Assembly (NCBI RefSeq): GCF_050596425.1
Contig: NZ_CP192292.1
Location: forward strand, 2,108,001-2,172,000
Direction of reading: 5' to 3'
Source of the DNA: G963665925 sp050596425
GTDB taxonomy: Bacteria; Bacillota; Clostridia; Peptostreptococcales; Acidaminobacteraceae
DNA: 64,000 nt
Position 1 is the first letter of the stretch. Each line of letters opens with the position of its first letter. Positions 35,922-44,956 of the stretch are shown in pieces. Both the position numbers and the translations under genes were made by a program. Below the pieces are notes generated by a model that saw only the letters and a program-made list of their open reading frames with translations, was not told the DNA's origin and ran no database searches.

Positions 35922-36992
35922 CTAAAGACCACCGAATTTTTCGATAAGATCACTAAGTTTTATAATGTCGCTGTCTTCGAGTTCGGGCATTTCAATGGCA
36001 TCTATGCTATTGAATTCGCTTAAACGATAGACCAGGTCATACTGCATGTGCATATTCACATCCTCCATGTCATCCACAGGAAGGATCACATCCATGTTGG
36101 CCCAGGCCATTTTTGGAATGTTAATATTTGTAACGCCAAGTTTTACCGTATAGTTAAGCTCTGGAAGGAAGTCTCCAAAAGCGCTGTACAGGTCAGCCCT
36201 AGCGTCACTTGTGGGATCTTTCACTTCAATAATTTTAGACTTGGCTTCATCAAGGTCTTCCATAAAGTTCTCTGGAAGGGATTCATCGTTTATAGCAAGC
36301 GTTGACTCAAGAAGATCCATGGCCTTGTCATTGTTTAAAAGAGTCAGAAGCATATCTGCATAGATTTGAATAATCATCTCAGAGTCAATACTCACTTCAA
36401 TAACATTGAGTGTCTGCTCATAGCCATTTGTGTTCATAATGTATGGCTGGCCGTACTTGACATTCTCATCATTTAGGTAGGACATGTAGATGGTATTTAA
36501 CTCATCACTCATCTCGGATAAGATTTCAATCAAATCCGCATAAAAATTCTCAGGCAGTTCAATATCGGTCAATTGTTTAACATCATCCATGGTGATGAGT
36601 ATATAGTCGCCAATGATTGGGTATTTAAGTAGAACCTTATCTTTATTCCAGTAAATTTCGATATTGGCTTGGATTCCATTCATGTCTATGTTTTCCACCA
36701 ACTTCATTTGCGGATGGTCCATATTGTTGATAAAGTCTCCACTGACTTTGAAAGAGACATTTTCATATATGCTCATGACAGATTCCATATAGGCTGGGAT
36801 TTCTTCATCTGACAAGACATTCATTTTTATCTTGCCATCCCCCTCAATGTGGTATGAGTCGACATCAACCTGTGCGCTTGTGATGAGTTTAAGGCGTTCA
36901 AGAGCTGTCATATCAAGCATTGCTGTCAAGCCATAGCCTAATAGACAAGTAATGAGTATGATAGCGATAGCGGCTGTGGATTGTTTTTTCAT
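35922..36992 (-). CDS. Membrane-anchored extracytoplasmic protein, unknown function
   Basis: I do not recognise this 356-residue protein. It has an N-terminal hydrophobic segment (residues about 7-27) containing a cysteine (ITCLLGYG) that is not a convincing lipobox. The long acidic, mostly beta-strand exterior domain has paired patterns such as SYHIEGDGKIKMNV and NVSFKVSGDFINN. The layout resembles LppX/LolA-like or DUF6612-type lipid-binding proteins of Firmicutes, but this is only a suggestion. It is a single-gene unit. Confidence 0.72.
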   Translation of the reverse strand: MKKQSTAAIAIILITCLLGYGLTAMLDMTALERLKLITSAQVDVDSYHIEGDGKIKMNVLSDEEIPAYMESVMSIYENVSFKVSGDFINNMDHPQMKLVENIDMNGIQANIEIYWNKDKVLLKYPIIGDYILITMDDVKQLTDIELPENFYADLIEILSEMSDELNTIYMSYLNDENVKYGQPYIMNTNGYEQTLNVIEVSIDSEMIIQIYADMLLTLLNNDKAMDLLESTLAINDESLPENFMEDLDEAKSKIIEVKDPTSDARADLYSAFGDFLPELNYTVKLGVTNINIPKMAWANMDVILPVDDMEDVNMHMQYDLVYRLSEFNSIDAIEMPELEDSDIIKLSDLIEKFGGL

Positions 36993-37242
36993 TTTTTCCT
37001 CCTAGAGTTCGTCTTCTAATTCATAAACCAAAATTTATAATTGGATAATGAGGCTTTTCAAATATGAAATTCAAGTCAGTATGATACGATATATATGTAC
37101 TTGTGCGATTTGAAATTTGACTTTCATTATTGACCAGATTAAAAAAGGGGTTTTAGAATCTGTGACGAATGGTAAAATAGTAGTAAGACCATAACAGTAT
37201 ACAGTTTTCTTGTGACGGAACAGTGAACAAAGGGGATCGCTC

Positions 37243-37602
37243 ATGCAAATACTGCACTTGGAGTACAGCGCATTTTTTAGACAAATTATACATGATATGT
37301 TGGTTCAAGCAGGTTTTAATCCTATATCAACCAAGAATGGTAAAGACATATATAAAATACTTGCCACCGAAGACGTCGATGTCATTATAACAGGTTTAGA
37401 GCTCGCTGACATGACAGGAGAAGAACTTATTGACGAAATTAGGAATTCCAAGTTTTCCGATATGCCAGTTGTGGTTATTTCAGGATCTGAAATATCGGAG
37501 ATAAGACATAGGCTGAAGGGTCTTTTCATTGATGATTTTATTGTTAAGACTCAGCTTGATCAGGACAGACTGGTGGATACAATACACAGGGTAACCCGGT
37601 AA
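37243..37602 (+). CDS. Degenerate response regulator receiver protein
   Basis: The 119-residue protein has the receiver fold: LHLEYSAFFRQIIHDML, DVDVIITGLELADMTGEEL, MPVVVISGS, FIVKTQL. The acidic pair is reduced to LEY, and the phosphoacceptor position after VIIT is glycine, while the Ser and Lys switch residues remain. It is therefore unlikely to be phosphorylated and may be a constitutive partner protein. The next gene downstream, 225 bases away, codes for a transporter-like protein with a cyclic-nucleotide-binding domain. Confidence 0.82.
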   Translation: MQILHLEYSAFFRQIIHDMLVQAGFNPISTKNGKDIYKILATEDVDVIITGLELADMTGEELIDEIRNSKFSDMPVVVISGSEISEIRHRLKGLFIDDFIVKTQLDQDRLVDTIHRVTR

Positions 37603-37826
37603 AGACTAGGTTTAAATCTTATATGAGACTGGGCTTTGATTAAAGAGATGCTTTCATTGGCGTCTTTTTTTGTGGTGAAAACAATATATACATGAAATTA
37701 CAAATTGCATACCCCATACTGTTACTCTGGCATTCAAACCATTTTAAGTAAGATCTTTAGCAATACTTAGATTTAGGAATTGTCAAAGAAGAGGATTGGG
37801 GTATAAATAATCGAGGGGGTGGGTCT

Positions 37827-40655
37827 ATGAACAGACAAAAGCTGCTATATGTTTATTATTTTTCGATTGGTCTTTATACAGCCGTGCTCTTTGGACTTGG
37901 CTTTGCAGTTTTCAATATAGGTGTTGGTGCAGAGAAACTCCCTATAATTTATGTGGTTTTTCCCTTTTTAGATGCACTCACCGCCGTTTTTATGGCTCGG
38001 ATAATAACGCGACGCGGATTAAAACACTTTTATAAAAGTTTCGTGATTGCCGTTGCTGGTGTTCATATTTTCTTGTTGCCTATTTTTTTTACATATGCAC
38101 CAAGCCCTTATCTCTATGGACTTATGTTGGTCCTTCTTATAGCCATTAGTGAAAATTTATTGTTCACAAGAACCTACTTGGTCCAGGAAGTTTTTAGCTT
38201 GGACGAGTTAAGACGATGGGTACCTGTCGCAACAAGCTTTGCGGCTTTGGGTGCCTTGCTTGGTGGAGGCATCCTAAGGGTTAGTGAGAATCTTGTTACG
38301 CCAGGCCTTATTTTCCTATTTGCCTTTCCTGTTGTTTTGGTTATAGGGTACACATCCCACCTGCTTCTTAGAACAGTGGTGGATTCTTCTCGAGAAATAT
38401 TTACAAAGAGAATGGTCACAGTTAAATCTATTTGGTCCTATACAACAAGCCAGGCATTTTTGCCTCTTTTAATAGGGTGTGTGGCTTTAATATCTATATC
38501 AGACACAGTGAATGAGTATTTATTCCATTATCATTCCACCCGTATTCTACAAAACCTTGAGTCCCTTACAGGATTTCTAGGTGTTTTTTTGACCCTTCGA
38601 TATTTGACAGAGCTTGTTTTGAACATTTTTCTTTACAATAAACTGGTCAAGCGTGTGGGTTCCATTAATTTAATGCCTTTACTTCTTATATTGTCTGCTT
38701 TGAGCCTTTTTATAATGACCAGGGCATCAAGTGGTTTGGGATGGGCACTCTTTGCGCGGGTTTTATCCGTGGTGGCTGTGATTGGGTTTCTGCTCTATCT
38801 ACTCGAAGTTTTCTATCAGCTTCTTGACCCTTTATACCGCCCATCTCTAGTGACCCTGGTGGGCTACATTGATGCTTTTTCTGGTTATGCCATTGGTGGA
38901 GGTTTGCTTATGATTCATACCGTGGGAGGCCTACCATCCATATATCTTATTTCAGGGATTGCCCTTGTGCTTATAATGTTCTCAGCTTTATGGATCGTCA
39001 ACAAAAGGGGATTCATTGACGTTTTGAATGCCTCCCAAAGTGCTGAAGTATCAGGTGTTGTGACAGACATTATAGGATCGATTGGATCACGGGACATGCT
39101 TGAGACCTTAATGAAACAAGCTGAGCAAGGCAGTCGATCTGAAAGACTCTTCCTCTTATATGCCATTAAAAATCGTTTAGAGTCAGAACAAGTTGCGTGG
39201 TTGACCAGACTTTTTGATATATCTGAAATGGAAATACGAGTGAATATTCTGGAACATGTTTTTGTAAATAATTTATTTGATTTTGAACCCCGGCTTTACG
39301 AACATGAACTGACGGATGCCTTCAAAAACTGGCTGATTACCAGGTGCTTTGTCAATTATTCAAAACTTAAAGACAAGTCTCTTTACTTAAGTCTAAGAGA
39401 GGTTTTAATAGATACCGCACCGATGGATGATGCTGTTGAAAATATGATGTTGTATATGTTCAAGGGGGAAAAAGGCAGATATATTAAGGTGCTTGAAGGC
39501 ATACAGAAGAGAAAACGTTTAGAAGATGCAGCACTTGTTGATAAAATTATTGCATCCTATAGGCAAGTTGAAGACGATGTTCATATTGAGTGGTTCGGAA
39601 AGGGAAATTTGTCAGCGCCAGAAATAATGGTCTACTACGACGAAGAGTTAAAGCACATGGCTTTGAAGCAGTTTCTAACATCAACGAGTTATAGCACCTT
39701 GCAAGAAGTGGTCAAGGCCTACCCCGTTAATGAGATTGAGAACCAGCTCAAAGACAAGGAAAAAACCATTATTGACTTGGTTTGTTTGGCAGAATCCAAG
39801 CGGCAAGCCTACCATGCTTATGACCATTTTCGCGAACTCTTACAAGCTCTTGACTACATTGTTGATGTTGAAAAGTCAGTTGATTTAGAACATGAAACGG
39901 GAGATGTTTTAAAGTCCGAAATCGCCCAAGTCAGAGTGTCGATAGAAGCGACACTAATAGATCAAGCCCTAGATAGAAGTCATATCAGTTTGGCTGGCAA
40001 TGGATATGCCTATTTGTCAAATCCTAAAAAACGGCCCATCCTTATAGAAATGATACGAGGCATAAAAAGAGATGACTGGACCGACTGTCTAATAGCCCTT
40101 TTGGAAGGGGACAATCACAACTGTGGCATAGAAAAGAAAAAATTTGATATTGGTGATAAGAACAAGTGGATTGCAAGACTTATTTCCTATAACAGGGGTG
40201 AAAAAATGGATGAAAACAGAAAAAAAGAAATAGATTTTATGATTGCATTAAAATCTATTCCAATGTTTGAAACATTGGACATTGATACACTAAAAAAATT
40301 GACAGAGATTGTATCAGTTAGCCACCTAAACTCTGGTGACACCATTGTTCGAAAGGGACAAAGGGGCAAGCAATTTTTTGTACTATTAAGGGGACGTGCT
40401 GCTGTATACTTGAATGAGAAAGAAGGTCCAATTGCAGTTATTCCAGAGGGACAGATGATTGGAGAGCTGGGGGTTATCAATAAAGACACACGTACTGCAA
40501 CTGTAAAAGCTGATGGATCTGTCGAAGTTTTAGCCATGGAAGGGGATGCCTTCCTAGAGCTGGTTAAAAAGAATACGGCCATAGGCCTGGCTGTTATAGA
40601 AACTTTGTCCAGTCGACTCACATCCATGTTAAAGGATCGGGAAAGAAGCGGATAA
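37827..40655 (+). CDS. Npt-like membrane protein with HEAT region and cNMP-binding domain
   Basis: The 942-residue protein has three parts. Residues 1-395 hold about ten to twelve membrane segments resembling MFS or ATP/ADP (Npt) carriers. Residues 400-780 are helical and HEAT-like. Residues 800-935 are a cyclic-nucleotide-binding domain (FETLDIDTLKKL, FFVLLRGRAAVY, GQMIGELGVINKDTRTATV). The phosphate-binding cassette normally has GE-x-ALL/-RAAT; GELGV-DTRTATV keeps Glu and Arg, so nucleotide binding is plausible. The layout suggests transport or signalling gated by a cyclic nucleotide. Such fusions are known mainly from other phyla. Confidence 0.78.
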   Translation: MNRQKLLYVYYFSIGLYTAVLFGLGFAVFNIGVGAEKLPIIYVVFPFLDALTAVFMARIITRRGLKHFYKSFVIAVAGVHIFLLPIFFTYAPSPYLYGLMLVLLIAISENLLFTRTYLVQEVFSLDELRRWVPVATSFAALGALLGGGILRVSENLVTPGLIFLFAFPVVLVIGYTSHLLLRTVVDSSREIFTKRMVTVKSIWSYTTSQAFLPLLIGCVALISISDTVNEYLFHYHSTRILQNLESLTGFLGVFLTLRYLTELVLNIFLYNKLVKRVGSINLMPLLLILSALSLFIMTRASSGLGWALFARVLSVVAVIGFLLYLLEVFYQLLDPLYRPSLVTLVGYIDAFSGYAIGGGLLMIHTVGGLPSIYLISGIALVLIMFSALWIVNKRGFIDVLNASQSAEVSGVVTDIIGSIGSRDMLETLMKQAEQGSRSERLFLLYAIKNRLESEQVAWLTRLFDISEMEIRVNILEHVFVNNLFDFEPRLYEHELTDAFKNWLITRCFVNYSKLKDKSLYLSLREVLIDTAPMDDAVENMMLYMFKGEKGRYIKVLEGIQKRKRLEDAALVDKIIASYRQVEDDVHIEWFGKGNLSAPEIMVYYDEELKHMALKQFLTSTSYSTLQEVVKAYPVNEIENQLKDKEKTIIDLVCLAESKRQAYHAYDHFRELLQALDYIVDVEKSVDLEHETGDVLKSEIAQVRVSIEATLIDQALDRSHISLAGNGYAYLSNPKKRPILIEMIRGIKRDDWTDCLIALLEGDNHNCGIEKKKFDIGDKNKWIARLISYNRGEKMDENRKKEIDFMIALKSIPMFETLDIDTLKKLTEIVSVSHLNSGDTIVRKGQRGKQFFVLLRGRAAVYLNEKEGPIAVIPEGQMIGELGVINKDTRTATVKADGSVEVLAMEGDAFLELVKKNTAIGLAVIETLSSRLTSMLKDRERSG

Positions 40656-40744
40656 TATGGTATTATGGAAGGTAGCAGGCTTTGGTCGGTAATAGGCCAG
40701 AGAAGGACCAAAGAAAGACCAAGGTATGAAAGGAATTAGACAGA

Positions 40745-42919
40745 ATGAAGAAATCACTAGTAATTGCAGAAAAGCCTTCCGTAGGTCGTGATATAGCCCG
40801 TGTATTGGGGTGCCATAAGAACAATCAAAGTTTTATAGAGGGTGACAAATACATTGTGACCTGGGCCCTTGGACACCTGGTGACCCTAGCTGACCCGGAA
40901 GCCTATGATAAGAGATACGCGACATGGAAACTAGATGACCTCCCAATAATACCAGGCAAGATGAAACTAATCGTCATGAAGGGATCCGGTAAGCAATTTG
41001 CCACCATAAAAAAACTGATTGGTCGTGGAGATGTCAACGATATTATTATTGCCACAGATGCCGGTCGAGAAGGGGAGCTGGTAGCCAGATGGATACTGGA
41101 AAAGGCCCATTCGAAAAAGCCCATCAAACGGTTATGGATATCATCTGTGACTGATAAGGCCATTAGGGAAGGCTTTAAAAATCTTAGAGATGGTCGTGCC
41201 TACAACAACCTGTTCAGGGCGGCAGAAGCCCGTGCTGAAGCCGATTGGATCGTTGGAATAAATGCTTCAAGAGCCCTTACGACAAAATATAATGCCCAGC
41301 TTTCCTGTGGGCGTGTTCAAACACCAACCCTTGCTATGATTGCATCCCGTGACGCAGAAATTCAGTCTTTTAAACCAAAGAAATACTATGGTTTGACTGC
41401 AGTAACCCACGGAAACAAACTCACTTGGCAAGATGGCAAGGGGCAAAATAGAAGTTTTTCAAAAGAAAAAGTTGAAGAGCTTCTAAAGACACTCAAGGGC
41501 AAATCCCTCGAAGTCATAGATATTAAAAAGACCAAGAAAAAGCAATACGCACCTCATTTGTATGATCTGACAACCCTGCAGCAGGAGGCCCACCAAAGGT
41601 ATGGCTACTCTGCAAAGAAAACCCTGTCAATCATGCAGAGTCTATATGAAACGCACAAGGTGCTCACCTATCCGAGAACGGACAGCAAGCACCTTACAAG
41701 TGATATGAGAAGCACACTAAGGGAACGGGTAGAAGCTTGTGGTGTAGGGGATATGCGCCCCTATGCTTTTAAGCTTTTGAAGGGCGACCTGCACGTTGGA
41801 AAAAGTGTTATTGATGATTCAAAGGTTTCTGACCACCATGCCATTGTGCCCACAGAAGTGTCTCCATTTATAAACAGTTTGGAGACAGATGAAAGAAAAA
41901 TATATGAAATGGTCGTTAAACGTTTTCTAGCTGTCTTCCACGCCCCTTATGAATATGAACAAACACTTGTGACGGCAAGAGCAGAGGGACAGGATTTTAC
42001 CATGAAGGGAAAAGTGGTCCTGCAAGATGGATGGAAGACCCTCTATAAGGGCGATTCAACCAATCATGAAGAAGGATCAGATGACCAAACACTACCAAAG
42101 ATTAAAACAGGCGATGTTATAGATGTAAAAATCTATAAAATGACAAGTGGTGAAACCACACCGCCACCAAGATTTAATGAAGGAACACTTTTAAAAGCCA
42201 TGGAGAATCCAGCCAAGTATTTAGAACATAAGGAGAAAAAACTTCAAAAAATCCTTGGTGAAACTGGCGGGATTGGTACAGTTGCAACCAGGGCTGAAAT
42301 CATTGAAAAATTATTTAAAAGTTTCCTTGTAGAAACAGATGGAAAAGATATTAAGGTCACATCGAAAGGCAAACAGCTTTTAGATTTGGTACCAGAGCCA
42401 TTAAAGTCCCCAGACTTGACGGCGCAGTGGGAAATGCGACTCAATGCCATCGCCGGAGGCCGTGAGCAAAAGGGCGAGTTTGTTCACGAAATGAGAGACT
42501 TTACTAAAACGGCTGTCAAAAATATCGCATCCAGTGCTAAAACATTCAAACACGACAATGTGACCAGAGAAAAATGTCCAGAATGCGAGAAGTTTCTTTT
42601 AAAAGTCAAAGGCAAGCGTGGCGAGATGCTGGTTTGTCAGGACCGAGACTGCGGTTATAGAAAGTCTGTATCTAGGGTGACGAATGCCCGTTGTCCAAAC
42701 TGCCATAAAAAACTGAAAATGGTTGGTCAGGGAGAAGGCAAGAAGTTTGTTTGTCGTTGTGGCTATAAAGAAAAATTATCTTCATTTAATAAGCGAAAGA
42801 AAGAAGAAGGAAAAAAAGGCAGCTATAAAGACGTGAAGAAATTTATGAAGGATAAGGATGATGAACCTTTCAATACTGCGCTAGCAGATAAGCTAAAAGG
42901 CTTTTTTGAAAATGAATAG
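40745..42919 (+). CDS. topB: DNA topoisomerase III
   Basis: The 724-residue type IA topoisomerase starts with the TOPRIM motif SLVIAEKPSVGRDIA and ATDAGREGEL. Its active-site tyrosine lies in VLTYPRTDSKHL, with RVQTPTLAMI and the RAEIIEKLFK segment. The C-terminus adds two zinc-ribbon modules (CPECEKFLLKVKGKRGEMLVC, CPNCHKKLKM...CRC) and a basic tail. It decatenates single-stranded linked DNA. It starts with ATG 40745 after AAAGGAATT. Confidence 0.95.
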   Translation: MKKSLVIAEKPSVGRDIARVLGCHKNNQSFIEGDKYIVTWALGHLVTLADPEAYDKRYATWKLDDLPIIPGKMKLIVMKGSGKQFATIKKLIGRGDVNDIIIATDAGREGELVARWILEKAHSKKPIKRLWISSVTDKAIREGFKNLRDGRAYNNLFRAAEARAEADWIVGINASRALTTKYNAQLSCGRVQTPTLAMIASRDAEIQSFKPKKYYGLTAVTHGNKLTWQDGKGQNRSFSKEKVEELLKTLKGKSLEVIDIKKTKKKQYAPHLYDLTTLQQEAHQRYGYSAKKTLSIMQSLYETHKVLTYPRTDSKHLTSDMRSTLRERVEACGVGDMRPYAFKLLKGDLHVGKSVIDDSKVSDHHAIVPTEVSPFINSLETDERKIYEMVVKRFLAVFHAPYEYEQTLVTARAEGQDFTMKGKVVLQDGWKTLYKGDSTNHEEGSDDQTLPKIKTGDVIDVKIYKMTSGETTPPPRFNEGTLLKAMENPAKYLEHKEKKLQKILGETGGIGTVATRAEIIEKLFKSFLVETDGKDIKVTSKGKQLLDLVPEPLKSPDLTAQWEMRLNAIAGGREQKGEFVHEMRDFTKTAVKNIASSAKTFKHDNVTREKCPECEKFLLKVKGKRGEMLVCQDRDCGYRKSVSRVTNARCPNCHKKLKMVGQGEGKKFVCRCGYKEKLSSFNKRKKEEGKKGSYKDVKKFMKDKDDEPFNTALADKLKGFFENE

Positions 42920-43040
42920 GGCAGAGTCAACCGACCATATGGCTCTCGATCAAAGTTCATTAAAGGAAAGCTAACGATTAGAAACATATCTTTTAGTTAG
43001 ATCTCAGTAGAGAGCATTGCATGGCAATATAAGATATAGC

Positions 43041-43093
43041 AAAACTCCGCTTAAAGTGCGTATGGAAAATACGTTCATTAAGCGGAGTTTTTT
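43041..43093. terminator. Bidirectional terminator topB / ABC-F
   Basis: AAAACTCCGCTTAA (43041-43054) pairs with TTAAGCGGAGTTTT (43078-43091), with an inner CGTAT/ATACG stem, between converging genes. Confidence 0.9.
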
Positions 43094-43098
43094 ATTTA

Positions 43099-44655
43099 TT
43101 AGACAATCTTGGTTGTCCAGTCTTCACAGTTCCACACATCTGTCACCACGTCCTGATAGAATTCAGGTTCATGACAGACCAGAAGAATACTGCCTTTATA
43201 GGCCTTTAAGGCTCGTTTAAGTTCTTCTTTGGCATCCACGTCAAGATGGTTGGTTGGCTCATCGAGTATGAGTACATTGGAATCTTTGTTTATCAGCTTG
43301 CAAAGTCGAACTTTAGCTTGCTCTCCACCGCTTAGGACAAGAACCTTGGATTCAATATGCTTGGTTGTTAGACCGCATTTTGCTAGAGCCGCTCGAACTT
43401 CGTACTGGGTGTATGCAGGGAAGTCTTTCCATACCTCTTCAATACATGTGTTGTAGTTGGCCTCTTTAATTTCCTGTTGGAAATACCCAAGTTCGAGGGT
43501 TTCCCCCATGCGAACATCACCGCTTACTGGAGAGATAAGACCCATAAGTGACTTTAGAAGGGTTGTCTTTCCGAGACCGTTGGCACCAACAAGGGCAATT
43601 TTTTGGCCTCTTTCCATATACAGATTGAGTGGTTTTGTAAGGGGTTCGTCGTAGCCTATGATTAGGTCAGTGGTTTCAAAAATCAGTTTGCCCGACGTGC
43701 GTCCTTCCTTAAAGTTAAACTCTGGTTTTGGTTTTTCCCTTGCGAGTTCAATACGATCCATCTTATCCAGCTTTTTTTGACGAGATTTGGCCATGTTTCG
43801 TGTGGCCACTCGGGCCTTGTTTCTAGCCACGAAGTCTTCTAGGTCAGCAATTTCTTGTTGCTGTTTTTTATAGGCCGCTTCCATTTGTTTCTTTTTCATT
43901 TCATAAATGCTCATAAAGTTGTCATAATCGCCAACGTATCTATTGAGTTCTTGATTTTCCATATGGTAAATCAGGTTGATAACTGAATTTAAGAACGGTA
44001 TATCATGGGAAATTAGGATAAATGCATTTTCATAGTCTTGAAGATAACGCTTAAGCCATTCAATATGCTGTTCGTCAAGGTAGTTGGTTGGCTCATCAAG
44101 AAGGAGAATATCAGGCTTTTCAAGAAGGAGTTTTGCAAGCAAGACCTTGGTTCTTTGACCACCACTCAAGTCCTGGACTTCTTTATCAAGACCTATATCA
44201 GAAAGCCCCAATCCTCTGGCGATTTCTTCGACTTTTGAATCAATGACATAGAAGTCGTTGTTGGTTAAAATATCTTGAAGGGTACCAACCTCTTCCATAA
44301 GCTTGTCCAGTTCGTCTTGAGCCACTTCTCCCATTTTCATATACATGTCATTGATTTCAGTTTCCATATCATATAGGTACTGGAAAGCCGTTTTTAGAGT
44401 GTCTCTAATGGATGTTCCTGACTCAAGGGCTGTGTGCTGGTCCAAATAACCAACACGGACCCTTTTTGACCACTCAACTTGACCGTCATCTGGTTCAAGG
44501 GAACCGGTAATGATATTCATGAATGTTGATTTTCCTTCACCATTTGCGCCTATAAGACCAATGTGTTCCCCTTTAAGAAGGCGGAAGGAAACGTTGTTAA
44601 AGATGGCTCTATCACCAAAGCCATGGCTTAAATTTTTGACGTTTAGAATACTCAT
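43099..44655 (-). CDS. ABC-F family ATPase (YkpA/YbiT group)
   Basis: The 518-residue soluble protein has two ABC domains, with Walker A GANGEGKST and GANGLGKTT, signatures DLSGGQRTK and VLSGGEQAK, and Walker B LLLDEPTNYLDE and LILDEPTNHLDV. They are joined by a charged linker (about 240-310, MEAAYKKQQQEIADLEDF). No membrane segments are present. ABC-F proteins bind the ribosomal E site and relieve stalling; some give antibiotic resistance. Linker length is like the housekeeping YkpA group. A 170-nt leader with inverted repeats precedes it. Confidence 0.92.
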   Translation of the reverse strand: MSILNVKNLSHGFGDRAIFNNVSFRLLKGEHIGLIGANGEGKSTFMNIITGSLEPDDGQVEWSKRVRVGYLDQHTALESGTSIRDTLKTAFQYLYDMETEINDMYMKMGEVAQDELDKLMEEVGTLQDILTNNDFYVIDSKVEEIARGLGLSDIGLDKEVQDLSGGQRTKVLLAKLLLEKPDILLLDEPTNYLDEQHIEWLKRYLQDYENAFILISHDIPFLNSVINLIYHMENQELNRYVGDYDNFMSIYEMKKKQMEAAYKKQQQEIADLEDFVARNKARVATRNMAKSRQKKLDKMDRIELAREKPKPEFNFKEGRTSGKLIFETTDLIIGYDEPLTKPLNLYMERGQKIALVGANGLGKTTLLKSLMGLISPVSGDVRMGETLELGYFQQEIKEANYNTCIEEVWKDFPAYTQYEVRAALAKCGLTTKHIESKVLVLSGGEQAKVRLCKLINKDSNVLILDEPTNHLDVDAKEELKRALKAYKGSILLVCHEPEFYQDVVTDVWNCEDWTTKIV

Positions 44656-44861
44656 TCGTAAACTCCTTTTATAATCGATTGCTCAATATTTCGTGTGCCC
44701 CTATCTGACTTTTGATGTTGAAAAATCAAAGTTTACTAAAAGGTCCTGAGTCGGGTCACTTGATATTCTAATTAGGGCACATAACCGATGAAAATAGCCG
44801 AGGTCACTTATATCAGTTTGCACACTTTTTAAATTATATAAGGTCAGGTCATAGAAGGCAA
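44656..44861 (-). promoter_or_regulatory. ABC-F promoter and structured leader
   Basis: Minus-strand promoter: TTGCCT (44861-44856), 17 bases, TATAAT (44838-44833), start near 44826. The leader contains TTAGGGCAC (44780-44772) paired with GTGCCC-C-TA (44695-44703), enclosing a TTTGAT/ATCAAA hairpin (44711-44730). Attenuation control is known for ABC-F genes, but no leader peptide is obvious. The remaining 44862-44956 stretch holds only the C11 terminator. Confidence 0.5.
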
Positions 44862-44891
44862 GGGACAAGGATAAAAAAGAATCAAGAAAAA

Positions 44892-44929
44892 AGGTCTATG
44901 AATCTCCATTAAAAGAGGTTCATAGACCT
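44892..44929 (-). terminator. Terminator of C11 peptidase gene
   Basis: AGGTCTATGAA (44892-44902) pairs perfectly with TTCATAGACCT (44919-44929); the A-run at 44886-44892 gives the U-tract on the minus strand. Confidence 0.88.
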
Positions 44930-44956
44930 GATGGGTTTAAATCAAAGAGTGTCTTA

